This document shows, piece by piece, positions 10,809-19,458 of a stretch of 64,000 nucleotides of DNA. The DNA comes from Caulobacteraceae bacterium. Its GTDB lineage: Bacteria > Pseudomonadota > Alphaproteobacteria > Caulobacterales > Aquidulcibacteraceae. The stretch lies in contig JADJCG010000011.1 of assembly GCA_016703335.1 (NCBI GenBank), forward strand, positions 1-64,000, written 5' to 3'. Position 1 is the stretch's first letter, and each line of letters starts with the position of its first letter. Below the pieces are notes generated by a model, which was not told where the DNA came from, searched no databases, and worked only from the letters and a program-made list of their open reading frames with translations. The position numbers and the translations under genes were made by a program.

Positions 10809-11713
10809 TGCGCTTCGCGCTCCGCGCGCCCAAGCATAGCCGCTGCGTTCGCGCCAATCGCACTCTGCGGATTTGACGGCGTTAGATGCTGCTCGGTTTC
10901 CCATGTCGAAATCTGGGTCTTGGCGCGCTCAAAGCCTTCCAACATGGATGCGCCCTCGCGCAGCGCACGATTGAAATAGGCGTCACCGAAATACGTCCAA
11001 TCGCGTTGCGGTTCGCAGCCAAATGACGTTCGGTCCGTCGCAGCGGCCGCGAGAACGATCGTGTCGGGGTTTTGCAGCGGTGGAATAAAGGCGCCGGCAA
11101 AACACGCAGACAGGATGACGACGCGATTGCGGATGTTGGCCTGCGAAAGCATGGCGCTGAGGCTGATCGGGCGCAGTGAGGCATCGAGACGACCACGCTC
11201 GCGCAGCGAGATCGCGCCGTTCGATGTGCCGTGCGAGGTCACGAAGAGGACGAACAAGTCTTCGTTCGGATCCATGATCGAGGCGACGTGGCCGATCGTG
11301 GCGGAGATGTTGGTAGGAGTCGCAGCGGGATATTGGCGCTGCCCCTGGCCGCCTGCGCTTAAAATGATCGAGCGTCCCTCAGCACCCAAATGTTGGCGCA
11401 GAATGGCTTCGGCTTGCACCGCTTCGCGTTCGAACACTGGGTCATCCCAAAGCGAAGCGACGACGAGATAGACATCCTGACGCCGGCGCCGTTGCGGCTC
11501 CAACGAACTCAGCGATGTGTTCAATAGATTGGCGAGGCGTGCCGCCTCGGGCGGTGGCGGCGCCACTTCGACGATAGCGCCGAACTGCCCGAGCAATGGA
11601 TCAGTAGCGGGCGCCGGCGGAGGCGCGGGCTGTTGTTGCTGTGCATGCACGGGCGCCGCCGTTGTGAACAGCGCCGCTGCCAAGATTGCCGCAACGAACC
11701 TGCCTGCCTGCAT
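10805..11713 (-). CDS. Exported caspase-like peptidase, C13 (legumain) family
   Basis: A protein of about 302 residues. The start at 11713 is supported by a GGGGGAG ribosome-binding site and gives a clean signal peptide (MQAGRFVAAILAAALFTT, then AAPVHAQ). A proline/alanine/glutamine linker follows. The body has the C13-type catalytic pair: His in LFVTSHGTSNG and Cys in VVILSACFAGAF. Family members are Asn- or Asp-specific cysteine peptidases, or transamidases of the GPI8 type. Export to the periplasm is inferred from the signal peptide. Substrates are unknown. The gene converges on the Lrp gene and diverges from the DUF3754 gene. Confidence 0.8.
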   Translation of the reverse strand: MQAGRFVAAILAAALFTTAAPVHAQQQQPAPPPAPATDPLLGQFGAIVEVAPPPPEAARLANLLNTSLSSLEPQRRRRQDVYLVVASLWDDPVFEREAVQAEAILRQHLGAEGRSIILSAGGQGQRQYPAATPTNISATIGHVASIMDPNEDLFVLFVTSHGTSNGAISLRERGRLDASLRPISLSAMLSQANIRNRVVILSACFAGAFIPPLQNPDTIVLAAAATDRTSFGCEPQRDWTYFGDAYFNRALREGASMLEGFERAKTQISTWETEQHLTPSNPQSAIGANAAAMLGRAEREAH

Positions 11714-11814
11714 CCCGCTCCCCCTTATGAGACAAGTATTTCGCCACTCGCAGGCCAGTTCGCAACCGCCGTTCCGCATGGCGTTTGGACCGTGACTGGG
11801 TTAGCACAGCCCTC

Positions 11815-13014
11815 ATGTCTGAGGGGACGACGCCGCCGCGACGGGACGGTTACATCGCTGTTCGGCAGGCCGAATTGGCCGAGGCTATCGCTGCGGCAGC
11901 GCCGCCGGGCGATGCGCAGGCTATGACTCAGGTGCTCAAGCTACTCGGAGCGTTGCTGCACCATGAGGCGCACGCTGAACTCGAAACTCTAAAAGCACTC
12001 TACGATCCGCTCGACCCGGACGCGCCGGCCTCGCGGCGCGATGTTAGCGTGCGTGGCTTTGAAGCATTCGAGCGCGAGTTGGGAGAAGCACTGGCGCGCG
12101 CGAACTTTGTTGAGATCAATCCTGATACGGTTCACTCGCGCGTCACCACGCGGCGCATGACTGGCCTTAGCATCAAACCCTCGATGGGCGGCATACGTCG
12201 TGTGCGGTTTTTTGCGCGCGGCGCGCGTGAAGAGAGCATCGAGCTCAGAAGCTGGTTCGGCTTGAAGCGCGAACAGATCAACGTGCAGCGCATGAACGAT
12301 GTTGTCGTTCTCGTTGGTTTCAAAGCGGAAGACGAGGCGGCGGCGCGCGACGATCGCAAGGCCTTGAAGCGAATGCGTCACGGCGTGCGCCAGGGCGCAG
12401 CATTGGTGAAGCACTTTCGTAGCGTCGCGGGCCCGGAACTGGTGACGCTGCACCCAGGCGCGAAGCCCAGCATGCATCCCCGCGATCAAGCGATGCTGGC
12501 GGGACCAGCCGTTGTCGCTGGCGTGCCGGTCCTGCTTAATCTGTGGCCGGCGCTGACGGTGCTATTCGCGGTGCTGGCAGCCTACTTCGGCGCACAAGGC
12601 GTGATTGAAGAGAGCGAGCTGAAACGCGCGCTGGCTGCAGTGTCGGGTTTGGTCGCGGTCGGTGCGTTCGTTATGCGTCAGCGGCTCAAATACGAGGCGC
12701 AAACACTACGCTATCAAAAACAGCTCGCTGATACCGTCTATTTCCGCAATCTCGCCAACAATAGCGGCGTTCTCGATATGCTGATCGGCGCCGGCGAAGA
12801 GCAGGACGCGAAGGAAGCGTTCCTCGCCTATTCAGTACTTCGCCGCGAAGCGCGTCCGCTTGCGAAGGCCGAGATCGACAATTTCTGCGAAGCCTTTCTG
12901 CGCGAAAGGTTTGGTCTTGAGATCGATTTCGAGATCCACGACGCGCTCGGCAAGCTTGAGCGGCTTGGGCTGATTGCGCTTGAGGGCGAGACCTACACCG
13001 CGATCTCGCTGTAG
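11815..13014 (+). CDS. DUF3754 (TMEM143-like) membrane protein
   Basis: A 399-residue protein with a hydrophilic N-terminal half, two central hydrophobic segments (LAGPAVVAGVPVLLNLWPAL and LTVLFAVLAAYFGA) and the conserved DUF3754 signature YFRNLANNSGVLDMLI followed by acidic residues (GAGEEQDAKEAFLAY). The internal ATG at 11815 (MSEGTTPPRRDG) is preferred over the upstream in-frame ATG because the extra ten residues are unlike the family. The family is found in bacteria, plants and animal mitochondria, and its function is not established. It diverges from the peptidase gene with about 100 bases between starts. Confidence 0.8.
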   Translation: MSEGTTPPRRDGYIAVRQAELAEAIAAAAPPGDAQAMTQVLKLLGALLHHEAHAELETLKALYDPLDPDAPASRRDVSVRGFEAFERELGEALARANFVEINPDTVHSRVTTRRMTGLSIKPSMGGIRRVRFFARGAREESIELRSWFGLKREQINVQRMNDVVVLVGFKAEDEAAARDDRKALKRMRHGVRQGAALVKHFRSVAGPELVTLHPGAKPSMHPRDQAMLAGPAVVAGVPVLLNLWPALTVLFAVLAAYFGAQGVIEESELKRALAAVSGLVAVGAFVMRQRLKYEAQTLRYQKQLADTVYFRNLANNSGVLDMLIGAGEEQDAKEAFLAYSVLRREARPLAKAEIDNFCEAFLRERFGLEIDFEIHDALGKLERLGLIALEGETYTAISL

Positions 13015-13331
13015 CGTAACCTACAATATTCGCACGCGTTATGTCGTTTGTTGTATTTCGCGCATCGAAACTTGGCCCCAGCGTTCACCGCTGAGGGCGG
13101 GATGTTGGGGATAGATCAACCATTGCGCGCAGCGATCGCCGCGCGCAACTCGATCAGGTTGCAGCTCAAGCTGCGAACGCAGGGCGTTGGCATGAAGCCG
13201 AGCGCGCATGGCCCATACGCGCTCGATTGCACCGCGAGCCTCGAACGCACGGAGGCGGCCGTCGAGCGGTACAAACGCGCGCTGTTCAGCGCGCCTCGGA
13301 CAACCTCTCCAACCTCTGTGATGAGTTGAGT
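13015..13331 (+). other. Gene-poor stretch upstream of the hydroxylase gene
   Basis: No gene can be supported with confidence. A plus-strand reading from 13102 to about 13290 ending in AAVERYKRALFSA could be a frameshifted N-terminal extension of the following hydroxylase, because members of that family often carry TPR-like N-termini. A competing minus-strand reading spans 13039-13479. I cannot decide between them. Confidence 0.3.
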
Positions 13332-14108
13332 ATGTCGGAACGCGAGCGCTGGCGCGAAGCAGGGTCAATCCTGGCAAAAATGACCACGCCTTACGATCCG
13401 GAATACCACAAGCTTTTTGTGCCACGGCTCGCGGCTCAGCCTTTCTTCGACAAATCGCAGTTCGCGTGGGTCGAAGCACTGGAGGCCAAGACGGACGTCA
13501 TTCGTGGTGAAATGATGCGCGCACTGGAGGCAAACGGCGAATCGTTCCTGCCTTACGTAACGCTCGATCACGGCAGCGCGATGGAGGAGTGGCAAGAGCT
13601 TAATCACTCCACACGTTGGAGCGTCTTCTGCCTGTGGCTCAACGGCGAAGCGGATGAAGCTAATATGGCTTTTTGCCCGGAAACGGTGAAGGCGCTCGCA
13701 TCCGTGGATCAGGCACACATCAGCGGCGCATGCCCGAACGCAATGTTCTCGGCACTTTCGCCGCGCACCCACATCCCTCCGCACACAGGCGAATCCAACG
13801 CACGGCTTGTCGTGCACTTGCCCTTGATCGTTCCGGAAAAATGCGGGTCGCTACGCGTGGGATCTGAAGAGCGGGAGTGGAAGGTTGGCGAGGCGCTCAT
13901 CTTCGATGACTCTATCGAGCACGAGGCGTGGAATAATAGCGATGAACTGCGCGTCGTGCTGTTGTTCGATATTTGGCACCCGGCGCTTAGCCTAAAGGAT
14001 CGGGAGATCGTGAACGCGCTTGTTGCCGTCGAGACAGAGTTCAAAACGCGAAACGGCCTCGCGACGCAGATGCCACCGATGCGACAAGGCCCCCGCCCGA
14101 TCGAGTGA
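13332..14108 (+). CDS. Aspartyl/asparaginyl beta-hydroxylase family protein
   Basis: Fe(II)/2-oxoglutarate dioxygenase of the AspH family, 258 residues from the ATG at 13332. Metal-binding residues are visible in the order HIPPHTGESN (first His), then VVHLPLIVPEKCGSLRVG, then FDDSIEHEAWNNSDELRVVLLFDIWHP (second His, with Arg for 2-oxoglutarate). KLFVPRLAAQPFFD matches the N-terminal edge of the domain. The true start may lie further upstream in another frame. The family hydroxylates Asp or Asn in proteins or, in bacteria, lipid or peptide substrates; the target here is unknown. Confidence 0.85.
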   Translation: MSERERWREAGSILAKMTTPYDPEYHKLFVPRLAAQPFFDKSQFAWVEALEAKTDVIRGEMMRALEANGESFLPYVTLDHGSAMEEWQELNHSTRWSVFCLWLNGEADEANMAFCPETVKALASVDQAHISGACPNAMFSALSPRTHIPPHTGESNARLVVHLPLIVPEKCGSLRVGSEEREWKVGEALIFDDSIEHEAWNNSDELRVVLLFDIWHPALSLKDREIVNALVAVETEFKTRNGLATQMPPMRQGPRPIE

Positions 14109-14168
14109 TGGCGACCGCGAGTTTGGATTGAAGCAAACCGGCCGCGCTGAGCAAGAACGCTGTGCGGA

Positions 14169-15224
14169 TCATTCGACAGCGTAGACGGCGCGGACGTGAC
14201 CATCAGTGTAACCGATAATGCGACGCTTACCACCGGGCCACGTGGTGATGTCGACTACCACGCGCGGACTGCCTTCGACGCCATCGATCAGACCCTCTGG
14301 CTCGAGGCGAACCCAAGCAAGCGGCGCTGACGACGTGGCGCGCAAGCCTTCGGCTGTGATTGCGTCGATGATAGCTTCGCGTGCGGCGCGCGGCGGGTAT
14401 TGCAGGAAGACGGAGTGGTAGACGATCGTCGCCGCGTCTTGCGCGCGGGTGCGGAGCTTCTGCGCGAGCCATTCCGCTGCGTCGGCGCGTTCGACTTGGA
14501 CGCCGGTTTCGCGGGCCAGCTCGACGGCACCGTCGAAGCGGGCAAGACGCTCCGGTTGATCTGGCCAGATGTAGGATTTGAGTTGGAGGCGTTGGGCTTC
14601 GTCGCTGATGTCGAGCGGGTTCAGATCGCAGGCGGCGCGACTGCGGACGTTGATGTCAGCGAGCGGCGGCGGCGGGCCGTTCCAATCGGTGTCGATTTGC
14701 ACTGGCCCTTCGGCGCCCCAGGCCCAGTTTTTGGTTTTGTAGGTGTAGAGGTCCCAGTTGAGATTTAGGCCGGCGCTGGCGCCGATCTCGAGCATGTCGA
14801 TCTCGCCTTTCCAGGTTTCAGCGAAATAGAGGAACGCGGCGAGGAGTGCGATGGAGCGGCGGGTCTCGTTTGTTTGCGGCGCGGAGCGGATGAATTGCGC
14901 GGCGGTGCTGGGTTCGCGTTCGAGCAATGCGCGGGCGAGCGGCCAGATGTCGTCGATGGTCCAGTTGGCGACGCCTGAGGGATAGTGCGCAGCGAGTTCT
15001 GGATCGCGACTGATGAGCACGGCGTGATGGAAGTAACCCGCGAGCCGAAGCGCGAGTGCGTCGGCGCGCGGGCTTGTGTTCCAGTTTGCGAGCAGCGATG
15101 CGATGGGGCCGCCCTGCTCGTAGTCCTCGCTGATGCGACGGATCAGTTGCGCTGTGAAGGGCGAACCGAACATGTCGCAATACATCGCCTGCTCGGCAAA
15201 GTGCGCGAGGATTTTTTCCTTCAC
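14169..15224 (-). CDS. DUF2332 family protein
   Basis: A 351-residue protein. The GTG start at 15224 overlaps the thiolase stop codon as GTGA, so it is the third gene of the thioesterase-thiolase-DUF2332 operon. Typical DUF2332 features are an N-terminal helical region (FAEQAMYCDMFGSPFTAQLI), a central MLEIGASAGLNLNWDLYTY that resembles a Rossmann glycine loop, and a C-terminal VYHSVFLQYPPRAAREAI. The fold suggests a methyltransferase-like domain, but catalytic activity is unproven for this family. Co-expression with beta-oxidation-type genes suggests a link with acyl metabolism; that is inference. Confidence 0.82.
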   Translation of the reverse strand: MKEKILAHFAEQAMYCDMFGSPFTAQLIRRISEDYEQGGPIASLLANWNTSPRADALALRLAGYFHHAVLISRDPELAAHYPSGVANWTIDDIWPLARALLEREPSTAAQFIRSAPQTNETRRSIALLAAFLYFAETWKGEIDMLEIGASAGLNLNWDLYTYKTKNWAWGAEGPVQIDTDWNGPPPPLADINVRSRAACDLNPLDISDEAQRLQLKSYIWPDQPERLARFDGAVELARETGVQVERADAAEWLAQKLRTRAQDAATIVYHSVFLQYPPRAAREAIIDAITAEGLRATSSAPLAWVRLEPEGLIDGVEGSPRVVVDITTWPGGKRRIIGYTDGHVRAVYAVE

Positions 15225-16384
15225 GCCCGTTCGACCGCAAGAGCGATGCCTTCCCCGCCGCCGATGCATAGCGAGGCGACGCCGCGTTTGGCGCCTTGGG
15301 CTTCGAGGGCGGCGAGCAGTGTTACGAGCACGCGCGCGCCTGACGCGCCGATGGGATGACCAAGGGCGCAGGCGCCGCCGTTGACGTTGATGATGTCGTG
15401 GCTGATGCCGAGTTCTTTCATGGCGATCATGGGCACGATGGCGAAGGCTTCGTTGATTTCCCAGAGATCGACATCGCTGGCTTTCCAGCCGGCGCGGGCG
15501 AGCGCTTTTTGGATCGCAGGCACCGGCGCGGTGGTGAATTTTTGCGGCTCGTGCGCGTGGCTTGCTTGCGCAACGACGGTGGCGAGAATCTTCTTGCCGT
15601 GCTTCTCCGCATCGCCGCGGCGCATCAGCACGAGCGCTGCGGCGCCATCGGAAATGGCGGAGGCGTTGGCGGCGGTGACGGTGCCGTCTGGCGTGAAGGC
15701 GGGCTTCAGCGACGGAATTTTATCCGGCTTGGCTTTGCGCGGCAATTCGTCGGTGTCGAGATTGCCGGTTTTCAATTCGATGGGCGCGATCTCGCGCTTG
15801 AAACGGCCTTCGGCGGTGGCGCTTTGCGCGCGGCGGAGCGTTTCGAGCGCATACGCGTCTTGGGACTCGCGACTGAATTGGTACTCCTTCGCGGTTTGAT
15901 CGGCATAGACGCCCATGGCGTTGCCCTCGTACGCGTCTTCAAGACCATCGAGCGCCATGTGATCGAAGAGTTTGTCGTGGCCGTACTTTTGGCCGCCGCG
16001 ATGCTTCTGCATCAGGAACGGCGCGCGCGTCATGCTTTCCATGCCGCCGGCGATGACGATGTCGCTCTCGCCGGAGATCAAAGCTTGGCGCGCCATGGCG
16101 ACGGCTTGCAGGCCGGAGCCGCACATCTTGTTCAGCGTGACCGCCTGCGTGCCGTTATCGAGGCCAGCTTTCAATGCGGCTTGGCGCGCGGGGGCTTGGC
16201 CGAGGCCCGCAGAGAGCACGTTGCCCATGAAGATCGTGTCGGCGCTCTTGGCGCCTGCTTCCTTCATCGCGGCTTTCACGGCGACGGCGCCGAGATCGGG
16301 CGCGGAGAGGTTCGCGAGCTCGCCTAGCAACCCGCCCATTGGCGTGCGGGCCATGCCGACGATGACGATATCTTCTTGGCTCAT
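15221..16384 (-). CDS. Acetyl-CoA C-acetyltransferase (thiolase)
   Basis: A 387-residue thiolase, full length for the family. The nucleophilic Cys is about residue 88 in NKMCGSGLQA, NEAFA follows, the catalytic His is in ACALGHPIGASGAR, and the second Cys is in SLCIGGGEGIAL. It condenses two acetyl-CoA to acetoacetyl-CoA or runs the reverse cleavage; in this group it feeds ketone-body, PHB or branched-chain degradation routes. Its ATG overlaps the thioesterase TGA (ATGA), and its own TGA overlaps the DUF2332 GTG. Operon control probably comes from the MarR regulator encoded divergently. Confidence 0.93.
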   Translation of the reverse strand: MSQEDIVIVGMARTPMGGLLGELANLSAPDLGAVAVKAAMKEAGAKSADTIFMGNVLSAGLGQAPARQAALKAGLDNGTQAVTLNKMCGSGLQAVAMARQALISGESDIVIAGGMESMTRAPFLMQKHRGGQKYGHDKLFDHMALDGLEDAYEGNAMGVYADQTAKEYQFSRESQDAYALETLRRAQSATAEGRFKREIAPIELKTGNLDTDELPRKAKPDKIPSLKPAFTPDGTVTAANASAISDGAAALVLMRRGDAEKHGKKILATVVAQASHAHEPQKFTTAPVPAIQKALARAGWKASDVDLWEINEAFAIVPMIAMKELGISHDIINVNGGACALGHPIGASGARVLVTLLAALEAQGAKRGVASLCIGGGEGIALAVERA

Positions 16385-16875
16385 TGTTGGGTGTTCCCTT
16401 CTTTACGGAGCACAATAAGCGTTGATGTGCCGTGCGCCAACAGACGTCCGCGTAAATCGGTGAGCTTGCCTTCGGCGGTAATGATCGTGCGACCGCGCGC
16501 GACAACGACGCCTTCGGCGCGGACGGGGCCGGTCGCGGGTGTGATGGCGCGTACGAAGTTCACTTTGGTTTCCACGGTTGTGTAGCCGACGCCGGGACCA
16601 AGCGTTGTGTGCGCCGCGCATCCGGTGCAGCTATCGATCAACGTGAGCGCCCAGCCGCCGTGGACGATGCCGAGCGGATTGAGGATGCGATCGCTCGGAT
16701 CGCCTATGAAGAGCGCGCGGCCATCCTCCACTTCGGCAAGGATGAAGCCGAGCGTGATCGCGATTGAGGGCGGCGGATGGTTGCCGGCCATCATGTAACG
16801 CAAGCCTTCGAGGCCGGACATGCTGAGCAATTTTTGAGCAGCGGCTTTGGGATCGAAGGGTTCGGTCTCGGCCAT
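16381..16875 (-). CDS. PaaI-type hotdog acyl-CoA thioesterase
   Basis: A single hotdog domain, about 164 residues, with the PaaI active-site segment NPLGIVHGGWALTLIDSCTG and the later VNFVRAITPATGPVRAEG strand. The start is placed at the ATG at 16875 (MAETEPFDPK); an in-frame TTG at 16902 would lie inside the palindromic operator and is unlikely. First gene of the operon with the thiolase. It hydrolyses acyl- or phenylacetyl-CoA thioesters in known relatives; the substrate here is unknown. Confidence 0.88.
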   Translation of the reverse strand: MAETEPFDPKAAAQKLLSMSGLEGLRYMMAGNHPPPSIAITLGFILAEVEDGRALFIGDPSDRILNPLGIVHGGWALTLIDSCTGCAAHTTLGPGVGYTTVETKVNFVRAITPATGPVRAEGVVVARGRTIITAEGKLTDLRGRLLAHGTSTLIVLRKEGNTQQ

Positions 16876-16889
16876 CTGGACTTGCCTTG

Positions 16890-16903
16890 CTTGTATATAC
16901 AAG
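16890..16903. promoter_or_regulatory. Perfect 14-bp palindrome, probable MarR operator
   Basis: CTTGTATATACAAG is identical to its reverse complement. It sits between the divergent thioesterase and MarR start codons, 15 bases before the thioesterase ATG. MarR proteins bind palindromes of this size and type, so self-regulation plus control of the acyl-metabolism operon is likely. Confidence 0.7.
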
Positions 16904-16928
16904 TATTGAGCTGGAGGTAGAACCGGGA

Positions 16929-17396
16929 GTGCGAAGCGTCAAGATGCCGAAACGTCAGCCTAAGGTTGAGGCGCCGCCGATGATGATTGCGGCAGACGAT
17001 GCGCCGCCGTGCCTCTATTTGCGGCTGCGCTTGGCGTCGCGGCGGCTTTTGTCGCTGTACGAAGCTCGCATGGCTGCCAGTGGCGTGAGCATGTCGCAGT
17101 TCGGATTGCTTGCGGGGATCGCTGAAGAACCGGATCTGACGATGTCGCGGCTTGCGGAATTGCGTGAGTTATCGCCGTCAACGCTGACGCGGACGCTACG
17201 ACCGATGGAAGATGCGGGCTGGGTTGAGGTGTTCGTCGACGGACGGCAGCGGCGCTTGCGGCTGACGCGTGAAGGGCGCGCGCGGTTGAAGGCGGCGTAT
17301 GCTAGATGGAAGAGCGCGCAGGCTGAGGCGGTGGAGATTGTGTCGCCACGGGATGTGGAGCGGGTGTTGCGGGCGACGGAGAAGTTGCCGCTTTAA
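16929..17396 (+). CDS. MarR family transcriptional regulator
   Basis: About 155 residues. The winged-helix core contains MSQFGLLAGIAEEPDLTMSRLAE, the recognition helix LSPSTLTRTLRPMEDAGWV, and the wing DGRQRRLRLTREGRARL. The start is uncertain: a GTG at 16929 has GGAGG 11 bases upstream, while the ATG at 16944 (MPKRQPKVEA) has no good ribosome-binding site; the GTG is preferred. Transcribed divergently from the thioesterase-thiolase operon across the palindrome at 16890-16903. The likely effector is an acyl- or aryl-CoA or acid, inferred from the neighbours. Its 3' end overlaps the convergent hydrolase gene by 4 bases. Confidence 0.88.
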   Translation: MRSVKMPKRQPKVEAPPMMIAADDAPPCLYLRLRLASRRLLSLYEARMAASGVSMSQFGLLAGIAEEPDLTMSRLAELRELSPSTLTRTLRPMEDAGWVEVFVDGRQRRLRLTREGRARLKAAYARWKSAQAEAVEIVSPRDVERVLRATEKLPL

Positions 17397-18148
17397 GCGA
17401 CGAACTGCACGACGCGATCGATGACGCCGCGGTCTTGTGCGATCATGCGGTGGCCTAGGCCGTCGCAGAGGACGAGTTCGGCATTGGGCCAGGCTTTGGC
17501 TATCGCCTCGCCGTTTTGCCATTCGACGGCGTCGTCATCCATTGAGTGGAGCACAAGGGTTTCGATCGGGCTGGCGACTTCGGCGAGATCGAACGACGCG
17601 CGCAGGCCAGTTTCGGCAGCGTAAATCTCACGCGCGCGGTGGACGACATCCGGCGAGATGCCGCGCTCTTCAGCGAAATCGAACCAGCGTTGATTGCGGC
17701 CGCGCGGCGGCGCGATGAGAGCGATGCGGCGCGTGGTAAAGCCATTGATCAGCGCAAAGCCGGTGACGGGGCCGCCGAAGGAGTGCGTGACAACGCTATC
17801 GATCGGGCCGAGTTTCGCGGCGACTTGTTGCAGCCCCGGATGCGACGTAGGGCGCGCAGCGGTCGCCTTCAGAGAAGCCGTGGCCGGGAAGGTCGAACGC
17901 AACTGATGCGATGCCGATCTCGCCGAGCGCAGAGATGAGCGGACTCCAGAGTGAGTTGTCATCTTGCCAGCCGTGCACGAGCAAGACGCGGGCCCCTCGC
18001 CGTGGCGCCAGGCTGCAATTTTACCTGCTGGTGTTTCAATCTCGTGCTGCTGCACATCGCGCAATGGTTCCGCGATGCGTTGGCGCGCACGGCGTTTGGG
18101 CGTCATCACTTCGTTCAAGAGTGCGTGCGCTTGTTCGTCGATGCTCAT
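17393..18148 (-). CDS. Alpha/beta hydrolase, two compensating frameshifts
   Basis: The open frame runs end to end, but the segment between about 17865 and 17995 only makes sense in another frame: there it reads LLVHGWQDDNSLWSPLISAL and SVAFDLPGHGFSEGD, the oxyanion and lid regions of the fold. Outside that segment the main frame supplies VVTHSFGGPVTGFAL (nucleophile elbow, Ser), LVLHSMDDDAVEW (acid) and LGHRMIAQ (catalytic His). Two opposite indels would explain this. The ATG overlaps the mnmA stop (ATGA), so it is translated after mnmA. Substrate unknown. Confidence 0.75.
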   Translation of the reverse strand: MSIDEQAHALLNEVMTPKRRARQRIAEPLRDVQQHEIETPAGKIAAWRHGEGPASCSCTAGKMTTHSGVRSSLRSARSASHQLRSTFPATASLKATAARPTSHPGLQQVAAKLGPIDSVVTHSFGGPVTGFALINGFTTRRIALIAPPRGRNQRWFDFAEERGISPDVVHRAREIYAAETGLRASFDLAEVASPIETLVLHSMDDDAVEWQNGEAIAKAWPNAELVLCDGLGHRMIAQDRGVIDRVVQFVA

Positions 18149-19334
18149 CCGGTCGCCATGATCCAGCCGCCGCCGAGGACGCGCGTGGAATGCGGGTCAT
18201 AGAATACTGCGGCTTGGCCTGGGGCTACGCCCTCTTCCGGGGCGTCAAGCGTGCGTGGACATGCCAGCCCGCCGGCGGGCTGCTGGAGCGTGGTTGGCGT
18301 GGGCCGGCAAGAAAGAGCTGCGGGAACCGGCGGACGCGTTGAGCGCACGCGAACGAGAACATCGCGACCGTTGAGCTCGTCTTCACTCGCGACGGCTTCG
18401 CCGATCCAGTTCACTTCCTTCAGCGCGATGCGGGTGACGCCGAGGGCTTCACGCGGGCCGACGATGACGCGCTTGTTGGGCGCGTCGAGCTTACGACGAA
18501 GAGCGGCTCGCCTGTGGCGATGCCAAGACCGCGTCGTTGGCCGACGGTGAAATTGATGATGCCGGTGTGCTCGCCCATGACGCGGCCATCGACGTGCACG
18601 ATCTCACCAGGCTCGATCGCGCCGGGACGGAGTTTTTGGACGATGTCTTGGTACTTGCCATTCGGGACGAAGCAGATGTCCTGGCTATCGGGCTTTTCGG
18701 CGACGCGGAGACCGAGTTCGTTGGCAAGCGCGCGGGTCTCGCTCTTTGGCAAGCCGCCGAGTGGAAAGCGCAGATAGTTGAGCTGATCGCGCGTGGTCGC
18801 GAACAGGAAATAGGTTTGATCCTTGCTGGCGTCGGCGGCGCGATGGAGTTCGGCGCCGTTGGCGCCTTCGAGGCGTTGCACGTAGTGGCCGGTGGCGAGG
18901 CAATCGGCGCCAAGGTCTTCGGCGACGCGCTTCAGGTCCTTGAACTTCACGGTTTGATTGCAGCGCACGCACGGGATCGGCGTCGCGCCCGCGAGATACG
19001 TGTCGGCGAAATCTTCCATCACGGCGTTGCGGAAGCGGCTTTCGTAATCGAGCACGTAGTGCGGGAAGCCACAGGCGTCAGCGACGCGGCGGGCGTCGTG
19101 GATGTCTTGGCCGGCGCAGCAGGCGCCTGGCTTGTTCACTGTGGCGCCGTGATCATAGAGCTGCAGCGTAACGCCCACGACGTCATAGCCTTCGCGCTTC
19201 AGCATTGCGGCGACGACGGAGGAATCCACGCCGCCCGACATGGCGGCAACCACGCGGGTTTCGCTGGGCGGCTTCGCGATGCCGAGTGAATTGAGTGTGC
19301 GCGCCTTTGGCGGCGCAGCGTCGAGCATGGTCAT
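18145..19334 (-). CDS. mnmA: tRNA-uridine 2-sulfurtransferase MnmA, one frameshift
   Basis: Adds sulfur to C2 of the wobble uridine of tRNA-Lys, -Glu and -Gln. The PP-loop SGGVDSSVVAAML, the catalytic cysteines (CVRCNQTVKF and later DSQDICFVPNG), ATGHYVQ and NFTVGQRRGLGI are all present. After LFVV the frame changes at about 18494-18498; one missing base would restore KLDAPNKRVIVGPREAL in the next frame. The C-terminal domain then continues to the end as NWIGEAV, VRVRSTRPPVPAAL and EEGVAPGQAAVFYD. The stretch around 18270-18320 is longer than usual and may contain further small errors. Confidence 0.92.
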
Positions 19335-19458
19335 CTTCTATCCCTCCCGGATTCAAGGTCCGGAACGAAATTCAAGCTGGGGATATGACGTGAGACCTTC
19401 CAGGCACACATCCACGCTTCCTGGGCGAAAGCAGTGAGACCCGGCCGGGAAACGCGGC

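Noticed and set aside
13039..13479. Minus-strand opening of 146 codons overlapping the hydroxylase start
   Set aside because: Arg/Ala-rich, no domain, and it overlaps the clearly coding hydroxylase gene by about 150 bases.
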